Positions 14,853 to 22,389 of a DNA stretch of 64,000 bases are shown here, piece after piece. The DNA lies in NCBI GenBank assembly GCA_040384625.1, contig JAZKIW010000015.1, positions 1-64,000 of the forward strand, written 5' to 3'. The position numbers and the translations under genes were made by a program. The DNA comes from CADEEN01 sp040384625. GTDB taxonomy: Bacteria; Pseudomonadota; Gammaproteobacteria; Burkholderiales; Burkholderiaceae_C. The notes beneath the pieces were generated by a model, which saw only the letters and a list, made by a program, of their open reading frames with translations, had not been told where the DNA came from and searched no databases. Each line of letters starts with the position of its first letter. Positions within the stretch are counted from its first letter, which is position 1.

Positions 14853-17519
14853 TCACTTCAGGATCCGCGCGGTAGCGGTGGACGACAGCTGCTTCTGCAC
14901 GCCGCCGTTCATGAAGTTCGCGGTCACGACGAGCGGCACCGCTTCGCCCGACGGTACGTTGTTGTCGATCAGCGCCTTGTCCCATGTGGCGATCAGCGTC
15001 CTGCCGTTGCCGGTCATCTTGGCCGTGGCGGCTGGGAACAGGGCTGTCGACAGCGGCGTCTTCAGTTGCACGTTGCCGTCGAGCGTGTACCCGGCCGGCA
15101 CAGCGAAATGCGCCGTGATATGACCATTCACGCTGGTGAACACGCCGTCATCCGGCCGCATGTCGACCGTGCGAGGGGTGATCGCCAGCGCACCCGGCAC
15201 GTCCTGCGGAACGTGATAGGCCACCACCTTGCCGGTCGGACGCGGGTCGGTGCAGTCGTTGTAGAAGTACTCACCTTCCTTCGCGAACGTGTACTGGAAG
15301 GTCTGACCCGGGTTCAGCTTCGGATTGAAGAGCCCCTCGAAGAACTGGGTCGCGCAGTGCATCTTGGTGTTCGGGAAGAGCGGGAACTGGGCCGAGCCCG
15401 GGTTCAGGAAGGTCACCGTGGTACCGACCGGCACGCGCATGTGGGTCGGGTTCATGCCGCCGGTTGCGATGCTGTCGGCCGAGGCCGCCGTGTCCGTGAT
15501 TCGGCTGGCACGTGCCAGGTACACCGTGTTGTTGACGGTGCTGCCTTCGACCGCATTGCCGCCCACCGGTCGACGGACCACGAATGGCGCAGGAGTCGGC
15601 ATCTCGCTGCTGCCCGAAGCCTGTTTCAGGCTGCCGCCGAGCTTGAAGGCCCACAGCTTGTCGCCTTCCGAGATGGCCAGGACGTACTGCTCGCCATTGA
15701 TCGAATAGGTCGTGACGGCACCCTCGATGTCGTTGTCGGTCTGGAACTTCCACAGCGTCTTGCCATTGGCCGCGTCCAAGCCATAGAGCATGCCGTCGGG
15801 TTGGCCCACGAACAGCAGGTCGCCGGCGGTGGCCAAGACGCCCTGGCCGTGCGCCGCGTCCAGACCCAGATGGTTCTGCCAGACCACCTTGCCGGTCGAC
15901 GCGTCGAGCGCGAAGACGCCGCCGGTCTGGTATTCGCCGAGCGCACGCAGGCCGTTGCTGCCGGCCGAGCGATAGTGCGCGACCGGGGCGACGCCGTACG
16001 GCACGTAGTAGAGATTCGTCCGTGGGCTGTAGCCGTGGTTCGACAGGTCGGCACCGCCGTTCTGGCTGGCCATCGAGAGGACGGGCAGGTCGAAGTGCGG
16101 GTCCCACAGGCAGCCGCGGCGGTGGTTCGCGCCGTACTCCGATGGGTAGACCAGGAACGGCTTGTCGACGTCCAGGTAGTTGGGCTCGGTGTAGACGAGG
16201 TTGCCTTGGGCGTCGGGCTGATAGCCGTTGTAGTTGGGCACGCCGCGCCACGGGTTGCCCGGGATGTTGTCGGTGCCGAGCTTCTCCCAGGTGATGCACT
16301 GGTCGACCCATGACCCATGCGCCGGGAACGGCTGGGTCGGCGCATTCTTCTGCCGCGTGTCCACCACCCTCGGCTTGTAGTCCACCGCGCCGGTGAGCGG
16401 CTTGCCGTTGGTGCGGTCCAGTATGAACGTGTAGTGCGCCTTGCTGCCGTAGTAGATCGCCTTGCGCGGTTGCCCACCGATCTGCACATCGGCAAGCACT
16501 GGCGAGTGCACGTTGTCCATGTCGAAAATGTCGTGGCGGACCGACTGGAAGTGCCACTTGTAAGCGCCGGTCTTCAGGTCCAGGGCCACGATTGAGTTGC
16601 CGAACAGGTTGTCGCCCGGTCGCTCTTGTCCATCCTGCGACGAGCCGCAACTGCGCACGTTGCCGAACGTGGCGTAGAACATGCCCAACTCGGGGTCGAT
16701 CGCGCCGTGCAGCCACGGCGACGTGCCGGAGGTCATCGCGCAGCTCTGGCCGTTGGCCTGCAGCGGCCCCCAGGTGGCGCCGGCGTCGGTCGTCACGCCG
16801 TTGACGTCGGTGACCACGGTGCCCGGTGCGGCGCCGCCGTAGAACGACCAGACGATGCTCCCGTCGCTGGCTTTGACCGCAAACGCCGCGTTTCGACTAG
16901 CGTCGTTCGTCCCTACGTAGACCATGCCGTCGTAATAGATGGTGCCGACCTTGGCGATGTTGCCTAGGCTGGCTCCGCCCGGGCCGGTCGGCTGCGTCGC
17001 CCACACCAACGCACCGGTGTCCTTGTTCAGCGCGACGACGCGGTTGCCGCCCGACAGCGTGTAGACCTTGCCATCACCCACCGAAACGCCGCGGCGTGTT
17101 CCGCTCGGATTGAAACCGCTGTTGGCCGTCGTCGGTTGCCACTTCCACTTGACCGCGCCCGTCGCACCGTCGACGGCGGCAACGCCACCATTCTCGGTAT
17201 CTAGGTAGATGACGCCGTCGACGATGATCGGGGTCGTCTGCTGGCCGGTGCCAGTGGATCCGGGCCCTGCGACCGGCGTCGTCGCCGGAGCGATCCCGAC
17301 AGCGGTCTTCCAGACCGGGCCCAGGCCCTTGACGTTGTCCTTCGTCACCTGGTTCAGCGACGAGTAGCTCTGGTTGCCCAGATTGCCGCCGCTCTTGGGC
17401 ATGTCCTTGTCGCCCGGCGCGCAGCACGTGTTCAGATCGACCGCAGCGCCGAACATCACGCTGGGTGCCGTCATTGCCGCGAAGGCGATCAGCGATGACA
17501 CGATGGGATTGAATTTCAT
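14853..17519 (-). CDS. PQQ-type beta-propeller quinoprotein fused to a cupredoxin-like domain
   Basis: An 888-residue exported protein. ATG 17519 follows a clear GGAGA, and residues 1-24 form a signal peptide. Residues about 45-640 are an eight-bladed quinoprotein propeller with repeated A-x-D-x-x-T-G-x-x-x-W motifs (for example 'ALDLKTGAYKWHFQ') and the catalytic-Asp region R328-HDIFDMD-N, like PQQ alcohol and glucose dehydrogenases. A second domain of about 200 residues follows with a cupredoxin pattern ('VPVGTTVTFLNPGSAQFPLF', 'EGEYFYNDC'). There is no CxxCH haem motif, so the electron acceptor may differ from cytochrome c fusions. It probably oxidises an alcohol or aldehyde in the periplasm; the substrate is unknown. 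The promoter carries a candidate IclR operator. Confidence 0.8.
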   Translation of the reverse strand: MKFNPIVSSLIAFAAMTAPSVMFGAAVDLNTCCAPGDKDMPKSGGNLGNQSYSSLNQVTKDNVKGLGPVWKTAVGIAPATTPVAGPGSTGTGQQTTPIIVDGVIYLDTENGGVAAVDGATGAVKWKWQPTTANSGFNPSGTRRGVSVGDGKVYTLSGGNRVVALNKDTGALVWATQPTGPGGASLGNIAKVGTIYYDGMVYVGTNDASRNAAFAVKASDGSIVWSFYGGAAPGTVVTDVNGVTTDAGATWGPLQANGQSCAMTSGTSPWLHGAIDPELGMFYATFGNVRSCGSSQDGQERPGDNLFGNSIVALDLKTGAYKWHFQSVRHDIFDMDNVHSPVLADVQIGGQPRKAIYYGSKAHYTFILDRTNGKPLTGAVDYKPRVVDTRQKNAPTQPFPAHGSWVDQCITWEKLGTDNIPGNPWRGVPNYNGYQPDAQGNLVYTEPNYLDVDKPFLVYPSEYGANHRRGCLWDPHFDLPVLSMASQNGGADLSNHGYSPRTNLYYVPYGVAPVAHYRSAGSNGLRALGEYQTGGVFALDASTGKVVWQNHLGLDAAHGQGVLATAGDLLFVGQPDGMLYGLDAANGKTLWKFQTDNDIEGAVTTYSINGEQYVLAISEGDKLWAFKLGGSLKQASGSSEMPTPAPFVVRRPVGGNAVEGSTVNNTVYLARASRITDTAASADSIATGGMNPTHMRVPVGTTVTFLNPGSAQFPLFPNTKMHCATQFFEGLFNPKLNPGQTFQYTFAKEGEYFYNDCTDPRPTGKVVAYHVPQDVPGALAITPRTVDMRPDDGVFTSVNGHITAHFAVPAGYTLDGNVQLKTPLSTALFPAATAKMTGNGRTLIATWDKALIDNNVPSGEAVPLVVTANFMNGGVQKQLSSTATARILK

Positions 17520-17598
17520 GGAGTCTCCTGGGTTGTTGGCCTCGCGGCCACCATGCGATCGTTCCGTCCGTCGATGGGTCGGAACTTGAATTCTTAGG

Positions 17599-17617
17599 AG
17601 TTCTGTTAGATAGAACA
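17599..17617. promoter_or_regulatory. 19-bp palindrome, candidate IclR-family operator (site 2, quinoprotein gene)
   Basis: AGTTCTGTTAGATAGAACA carries the half-sites GTTCT and AGAAC with the same spacing as site 1. On the minus strand it lies 11-29 bases downstream of the -10 hexamer, over the start of the quinoprotein transcript and about 80 bases upstream of the start codon. This placement fits a repressor. Confidence 0.65.
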
Positions 17618-17627
17618 CCGTTGCGAA

Positions 17628-17657
17628 ATAGTAGGTCGAGCACTCCCGGCATGTCAA
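17628..17657 (-). promoter_or_regulatory. Sigma-70-like promoter of the quinoprotein gene
   Basis: On the minus strand TTGACA (17657 to 17652) and TACTAT (17633 to 17628) are separated by 18 bases. The predicted start is near 17621, just upstream of the 19-bp palindrome, leaving a leader of about 100 bases before ATG 17519. Confidence 0.6.
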
Positions 17658-17760
17658 TTGAGGGTAAATGCCGAGGAGTCTGCGCTGGACATTCGCCAAC
17701 GCCCCGCATCAGGGTCTTCGACGAACGGCGGCGCCCACCGTGTCGGAAAAAGAAAAACAC

Positions 17761-17779
17761 AGTTCTGATAGATGAAACG
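17761..17779. promoter_or_regulatory. Degenerate copy of the IclR-type palindrome (site 3)
   Basis: AGTTCTGATAGATGAAACG matches site 2 in 15 of 19 positions but the right half-site is imperfect (GAAAC for AGAAC). It lies between the iclR stop and the quinoprotein promoter, about 100 bases upstream of the -35, and could be an auxiliary site for looping. Confidence 0.35.
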
Positions 17780-17792
17780 CCCGACCCGGGCG
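17775..17792 (-). terminator. Possible terminator of the IclR-family gene
   Basis: On the minus strand CGCCCG / CGGGCG with a 3-base loop (17778-17792) is followed by TTT and, further on, two T-rich runs. It lies 23 bases past the iclR-type stop at 17815. The stem is short, so confidence is modest. Confidence 0.4.
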
Positions 17793-17814
17793 TCGCAAGG
17801 CGCGCGCAGAGGCG

Positions 17815-18603
17815 CTAGGCGGCCCGCGTGCGGGGCGAGGTGGCCACTCTGGGCTGCGCGGCTGCGGCCTTCTTGCGCACGGGCGCGGGGGTCTTCAGCC
17901 AGCCGGAGAAGGCTGGTGCGGCGGCATCGCCGCCGAAGGTCCGCGTCAGCGCATGCGCATGCTTGAACAGCGCGGGCACGACCTTGTCCTCGCCCATCGC
18001 CTCGATGCGGTAACGCGGGCCGGAGACGCTCAACGCGCCGATCAGGCGCAGGTCGTGGCCGAAGACCGGGCAGGCGACCGCTGCGGTCTCGGCGTCGCGC
18101 TCGCCGTAGGAAGCGGCATACATGGTTTCGCGGATCAGATCGAAGCGCTCGCCGCGTGCACCACTGAATGCGCGCAGGACATGTCCCGCAGCCCCGTTGG
18201 TGAGAGGAAAGCGGTCGCCCTCGTGCACCGAATCCCGTACCGCCCTCGAAGCGTCGACCCGATGGAGGACGACGCGTCGGTCACCGTCCATGATGTAGAA
18301 AGTGGCACCCTCGTGCAACTCGTCGACCAGGCTGCGCAGCACCGGCGGCACGATCTCCGAGGTCTTGAAGTGGCGCTGGTAGAGCGACCCGAGCAGCAGG
18401 ACTTTCGACCCCAGGCGGTAACTGCCATCTTCGGAGCGGATGATGTAGCCGAAGCGCTCGAGCGACTTGACCAGCCGCAGGACGGTGCTCTTGTACAGGC
18501 CGGTGCGCTTGGACAGCTCGGCCAGGCTGGTCTTCTCGTCGGTCAGCGCGTCGACGATCGCCAGTGCCCTCTCGACCGCCGCCACACCACCTTCGTCACT
18601 CAT
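17815..18603 (-). CDS. IclR-family transcriptional regulator
   Basis: A 262-residue regulator. ATG 18603 is preceded by AGGTGA at good spacing; the longer frame from 18678 is not needed. The N-terminal winged helix is typical: 'VERALAIVDALTDEKTSLAE', 'LSKRTGLYKSTVLRLVKSLE', 'RFGYIIRSEDGSYRLG'. The effector domain runs from about residue 85 to 245, with 'GAAGHVLRAFSG' and 'ACPVFGHDLRLIGALSVSGP'. The tail is Ala/Lys-rich. It sits between the quinoprotein gene and a divergent aldehyde dehydrogenase operon, and a shared 19-bp palindrome occurs at neighbouring promoters, so it is the probable local repressor. The effector is unknown. Confidence 0.9.
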   Translation of the reverse strand: MSDEGGVAAVERALAIVDALTDEKTSLAELSKRTGLYKSTVLRLVKSLERFGYIIRSEDGSYRLGSKVLLLGSLYQRHFKTSEIVPPVLRSLVDELHEGATFYIMDGDRRVVLHRVDASRAVRDSVHEGDRFPLTNGAAGHVLRAFSGARGERFDLIRETMYAASYGERDAETAAVACPVFGHDLRLIGALSVSGPRYRIEAMGEDKVVPALFKHAHALTRTFGGDAAAPAFSGWLKTPAPVRKKAAAAQPRVATSPRTRAA

Positions 18604-18624
18604 CGTTTCACCTGATGTTCGAAG

Positions 18625-18643
18625 TGTTCTGTTGCCAAAGTCT
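18625..18643. promoter_or_regulatory. Half-site of the IclR-type palindrome upstream of the iclR-type gene (site 4)
   Basis: TGTTCTGTT at 18625-18633 matches the left arm of site 1 and site 2 for nine bases, but the right arm is not conserved. It lies about 22 bases upstream of the regulator's start codon and may give weak autoregulation. Confidence 0.3.
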
Positions 18644-18725
18644 ACATGGGCACCCGGGCGGTAATTCCTTGCCCCCAATCATGGGGGCCTCAGTGCTTCC
18701 CCGAGGCGGCCTTTTAATAGAACTG

Positions 18726-18744
18726 AGTTATGCTGTACGGAACA
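18726..18744. promoter_or_regulatory. Degenerate IclR-type palindrome before the aldehyde dehydrogenase operon (site 5)
   Basis: AGTTATGCTGTACGGAACA aligns with site 2 without gaps and matches 13 of 19 positions, keeping AGTT, a TG and the GAACA arm. It covers an ATG at 18730, making that an unlikely start, and lies 34 bases before the chosen start 18778. Confidence 0.4.
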
Positions 18745-18777
18745 ATGATGCCACCTGGTGCGACTGGAATCAAGCCA

Positions 18778-20265
18778 ATGAACTCGCAGCAGCTTCCCCA
18801 CTTCGATCACTGGATCGGTGGCGCTTCGAGTCCGCCGTCGAGCGGCGCCTACTTGCCCACTGACAACCCCTACACCGGCGAAGTGTGGGCCATGGTGGCG
18901 CGCGGCGATGCCGCCGACGCCGATGCGGCCGTGAAGTCCGCCCACCAGGCCTTCGAGGCCGGTGCCTGGCCGGCGCTGACGCCCTCGGAGCGGGGTCGGC
19001 TGCTCTGGAAGTTGGGTGACCTCGTGTCCATGCACGCTGCGCGGCTGGCGGCCATCGAGCAGCGCGACAACGGCAAGCTGGCAACCGAGGTGACAGCCCA
19101 GGTGCGCTACATGGGCGAGTACTTCAAGTATTACGCCGGCCTGGCCGACAAGGTGCAGAGCGCGGTCATCCCAACCGACAAGAAGGGCGTGCTGGCCTAC
19201 ACCCGGTACGAGGCAAAGGGGGTGGTTGCGATCATCACGCCGTGGAATTCGCCGCTGACCCTGACCAGCTGGAAGCTCGCACCGGCGCTGGCGGCCGGAT
19301 GCACCGCGGTCGTGAAGCCCTCGGAGTTCACATCGGCGTCGATGGTCGAGTTTGCGAAACTGTTCGGCGAGGCCGGGTTCCCCGAGGGCGTCGTCAACGT
19401 CGTCACGGGCCTGGGTCCGGAGGTCGGTGAAGCGCTCGTCACCCATCCCCTGGTGGCCCATATCGGCTTCACCGGTGGCACTGCGGCGGGGCGCAAGATA
19501 TACGAGTTGGCCGCGCGCGGCCTGAAGACCGTGACGCTCGAGTTGGGTGGCAAGTCGCCCAACATCGTGTTCGACGACGCCGATCTCGACCAGGCCGTGA
19601 AGGGCGTTGTTTCAGGGATCTTCGCAGCGTCAGGACAAAGCTGCCAAGCGGGCTCGCGCCTGCTGCTCCAGGCCTCGATCCATGATCGCTTTGTCGAGAA
19701 GCTGGTGGCCTTTGTTAGCGAGGCCCGCCTGGGCGACCCTTCGCTGCCCGAGACGCAGATCGGGCCCATCGCCACCCGGCCACAATTCGACAAGATCCTC
19801 TCGTACATCCAGATCGCGAAGGACGAGGGCGCGACTTGCGTGCTCGGCGGGCGCAGCCGGCCGGATCTCGGCGCCGGCCAATTCATCGAGCCGACCATCT
19901 TCACGGGAGTGCGCAACGACATGCGCATCGCCCAGGAGGAAGTGTTCGGTCCGGTGCTGTGCGTGATTCCGTTCGCCGACGAGCAGGAAGCCATCCGCAT
20001 CGGCAACGACATCCCCTTCGGTCTGGCCGCCGCGGTCTGGACCCGCGATTTGCGGCGCGCCATGCTGCTCACCGAAAAGCTCAAGGCCGGGACCGTGTGG
20101 GTCAACAATTACCGAGCGACGAGCTTCACATCGCCGTTCGGCGGCTACAAGGAATCGGGCATCGGCCGTGAGTCGGGCCTCGAAGCGGTCAAGGAGTATC
20201 TTCACACCAAGTGCGTCTGGGTCTCCAGCGACCTCGACGTGCCCAACCCGTTCGTGCGTCGCTGA
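18778..20265 (+). CDS. Aldehyde dehydrogenase family protein
   Basis: A 495-residue NAD(P)-dependent aldehyde dehydrogenase, oxidising an aldehyde to the acid in the cytoplasm. The catalytic pair is visible: E255 in 'LELGGKSP' and C289 in 'SGQSCQAGSR'; the cofactor loop 'TPWNSPLTLTSWKLAPAL' and 'GFTGGTAAGR' are normal. Length is typical. ATG 18778 gives the usual short leader before 'HWIGG'; ATG 18745 and 18748 are alternatives, and 18730 lies inside a candidate operator. It is the first gene of a four-gene operon with a CoA-transferase, a citrate-synthase-like lyase and a ThDP enzyme, divergent from the IclR gene. Confidence 0.9.
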   Translation: MNSQQLPHFDHWIGGASSPPSSGAYLPTDNPYTGEVWAMVARGDAADADAAVKSAHQAFEAGAWPALTPSERGRLLWKLGDLVSMHAARLAAIEQRDNGKLATEVTAQVRYMGEYFKYYAGLADKVQSAVIPTDKKGVLAYTRYEAKGVVAIITPWNSPLTLTSWKLAPALAAGCTAVVKPSEFTSASMVEFAKLFGEAGFPEGVVNVVTGLGPEVGEALVTHPLVAHIGFTGGTAAGRKIYELAARGLKTVTLELGGKSPNIVFDDADLDQAVKGVVSGIFAASGQSCQAGSRLLLQASIHDRFVEKLVAFVSEARLGDPSLPETQIGPIATRPQFDKILSYIQIAKDEGATCVLGGRSRPDLGAGQFIEPTIFTGVRNDMRIAQEEVFGPVLCVIPFADEQEAIRIGNDIPFGLAAAVWTRDLRRAMLLTEKLKAGTVWVNNYRATSFTSPFGGYKESGIGRESGLEAVKEYLHTKCVWVSSDLDVPNPFVRR

Positions 20266-20293
20266 GGCTGACCGGTCCACCGGAGGTACAAGA

Positions 20294-21496
20294 ATGAGCA
20301 AAGCCCTCGGCGGGATCAGGGTGCTGGACCTGACCAATGTGTTGGCGGGTCCGCTGTGTGCCTATCAGCTGGCGCTCCTGGGTGCGGACGTGATCAAGGT
20401 CGAAGTGCCGGGCAACGGTGATCTGGCACGCCAGCTCGGCAGCGACGCCGCCCTGAACGCGCAATTCATGGGGGCCTCGTTCCTGGCGCAGAACGGCGGC
20501 AAGAAGTCGGTCACCGTGAACCTCAAGTCACCCGAGGGCAAGTCGGTGCTGCGCCGCCTGGTCAAGTCGGCGGATGTGCTGGTCGAGAACTTCCGCCCCG
20601 GCGTGATGGCACGGCTGGGGCTCGGATACGAGGATCTGCGCGAGTGCAATCCGTCCCTCGTGTACTGCGCGATCACCGGCTTCGGGCAGGACGGTCCCCT
20701 GCGTGATGCGCCGGCCTACGACCAGATCATCCAGGGCCTGTCCGGCATGATGAGCGTGACCGGTGACGTGCGTTCGGCGCCCCTGCGCGCCGGCTATCCG
20801 GTGGCTGACACGATCAGTGGCATCACCGCGGCCTTCGCCATCTCGAGCGCCCTGGTGCGACGGCACGGCACAGGTGAGGGGGCCTTCATCGACGTCTCGA
20901 TGCTGGACTCGGCCCTGGTCACGATGGGATGGGTGATCTCGAACTACCTGATCGCCGGCACGGTTCCGGAGCCCCACGGCAACAGCAACTTCACGGCCGC
21001 GCCATCGGGTGCCTTTCGTACGCGCGAGGGCCTGCTCAACATCGCCGCCAACAAGCAGGAGCAGTTCGAGGCGCTCGCCAAGGCCGTCGGCCGGGAGGAC
21101 CTGATCTCGGATGCGCGATTTGCCCGGCGCGAGAGTCGAAAGGCGAATCGCGCGGCGCTGACGGACGTTCTGGAGACTGCGCTGAGCGCGAAGCCAGCGC
21201 GGGAGTGGGAGGCGCTGTTCAATGAGATCGGCGTGCCCGCCGGCTGCGTCGTCACCATCCCCGAGGCGCTGAGCTCGCCGCAACTGGCCGAGCGCGACCT
21301 GCTGCAGACCTTCGCTCAGGTGCCCGGCGTCGACAAGCCGGTGACCGTCGTTCGCGCCGGCTTCAAGCTCTCAGGCGGGCAGCCGGCGGCCACGACGCCC
21401 CCGCCCAGATTGGGCGAGCACACCGACGAAGTCCTGAGCGGCCTGGGCTACTCGCGCGAAGAGATCGAAGCGCTGCACAAGGCGGGGGCGTTGTGA
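20294..21496 (+). CDS. CaiB/BaiF family III CoA-transferase
   Basis: A 400-residue family III CoA-transferase, which moves CoA between carboxylic acids through an aspartyl anhydride. 'LGGIRVLDLTNVLAGPLCAY' and 'LGADVIKVEVPG' form the N-terminal CoA site, and D143 in 'APAYDQIIQG' corresponds to the catalytic Asp of formyl-CoA transferase. 'NGGKKSVTVNLKSPEGK' is also typical. GGAGG lies 8 bases before ATG 20294. The stop overlaps the GTG start of the next gene by 4 bases. In context it probably activates the acid made by the preceding dehydrogenase. The CoA donor and acceptor are unknown. Confidence 0.9.
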   Translation: MSKALGGIRVLDLTNVLAGPLCAYQLALLGADVIKVEVPGNGDLARQLGSDAALNAQFMGASFLAQNGGKKSVTVNLKSPEGKSVLRRLVKSADVLVENFRPGVMARLGLGYEDLRECNPSLVYCAITGFGQDGPLRDAPAYDQIIQGLSGMMSVTGDVRSAPLRAGYPVADTISGITAAFAISSALVRRHGTGEGAFIDVSMLDSALVTMGWVISNYLIAGTVPEPHGNSNFTAAPSGAFRTREGLLNIAANKQEQFEALAKAVGREDLISDARFARRESRKANRAALTDVLETALSAKPAREWEALFNEIGVPAGCVVTIPEALSSPQLAERDLLQTFAQVPGVDKPVTVVRAGFKLSGGQPAATTPPPRLGEHTDEVLSGLGYSREEIEALHKAGAL

Positions 21497-22347
21497 GCGA
21501 CAAGACGGCCGAGCAGTTGCTCGGCGAGGCCGAGCGCTGGTGGTCGACGAAGATCATCGACATCGAGCCGGGCCGCATCGCGGTGCGCGGCTACCCGATC
21601 GAGCAGCTGATCGGCGAGCTGAGCTACCCCGAGATGGTCTGGTTGATGCTGCGCGGCGAGGTCCCCTCATCGAAGCAGGCTCGCCTGCTGGAGGCAGCCC
21701 TGGTCGCCGCGGTCGACCATGGCCCGCAGGCACCGTCGATCGCCATTTCGCGCATGGCGGTGAGTTGCGGCCTGCCGCTCAACGGCGCCATGGCTTCGGC
21801 GATCAACGCCCTCGACGACATCCATGGCGGTGCCGGGCAGCAGTGCATGGTTCTGCTTGAAGAGATCGTGGCCGACACACGTGAGGGCGTGACGGACGCC
21901 GAACGGGTCGCAACCGCGATCGATCGTTTCACGGCACAACACGGCAAGATCATTCCGGGCTACGGCCATCGCTTCCACGGTGTCGACCCGCGCGCGGTGC
22001 GCCTGTTGCACCTGGTCGAACTGGCACGACGCGATGGCGTCGTCAGTGGCCGCTATGCCGCGATTGGGCCGCTCATCGAGCAGCTGCTGACGCAGCGCAA
22101 GGGCACGCCGATCCCGATGAACATCGACGCCGCCACCGCCGTCATCTACTGCGAGCTCGGCTTTGCGCCGCCACTCGGCCGCGGCCTGTTCATCCTTTCG
22201 CGCTCGGTGGGCATCCTGGCGCACGCTTGGGAGCAGAGCCAGCAAGGCGCGCGCATCAAGGGGCCGATGCCACCGAGCCTGCGCTACCAGTACAGCGGCC
22301 CGGCGCCGCGGCGCTTCGAGCGCATGCCACCCAAAAACGAGACTTGA
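21493..22347 (+). CDS. Short citrate-synthase-like protein, citryl-CoA lyase type
   Basis: A 284-residue member of the citrate synthase superfamily, initiated by GTG overlapping the previous stop (GTGA). It is about 100 residues shorter than true citrate synthases, with the N-terminal region reduced. The catalytic triad positions are conserved: H111 (DDIHGGAG), H159 (PGYGHRFHGVDPRA) and D212 (MNIDAATAV). Database relatives of this short type are usually labelled citryl-CoA lyase; it could run in either direction, making or cleaving a C-C bond between acetyl-CoA or propionyl-CoA and a keto acid or acyl-CoA. Its place between a CoA-transferase and a ThDP enzyme argues for a catabolic lyase rather than TCA-cycle function. 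Confidence 0.8.
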   Translation: MSDKTAEQLLGEAERWWSTKIIDIEPGRIAVRGYPIEQLIGELSYPEMVWLMLRGEVPSSKQARLLEAALVAAVDHGPQAPSIAISRMAVSCGLPLNGAMASAINALDDIHGGAGQQCMVLLEEIVADTREGVTDAERVATAIDRFTAQHGKIIPGYGHRFHGVDPRAVRLLHLVELARRDGVVSGRYAAIGPLIEQLLTQRKGTPIPMNIDAATAVIYCELGFAPPLGRGLFILSRSVGILAHAWEQSQQGARIKGPMPPSLRYQYSGPAPRRFERMPPKNET

Positions 22348-22389
22348 GGCCGCGCGTTCGCGGCAATCCGAACAGACAACAGGAGTTCC

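Noticed and set aside
18719..18723. Extra TAGAAC half-site as a sixth IclR operator
   Set aside because: A lone 5-6 base match without a partner arm is expected by chance.
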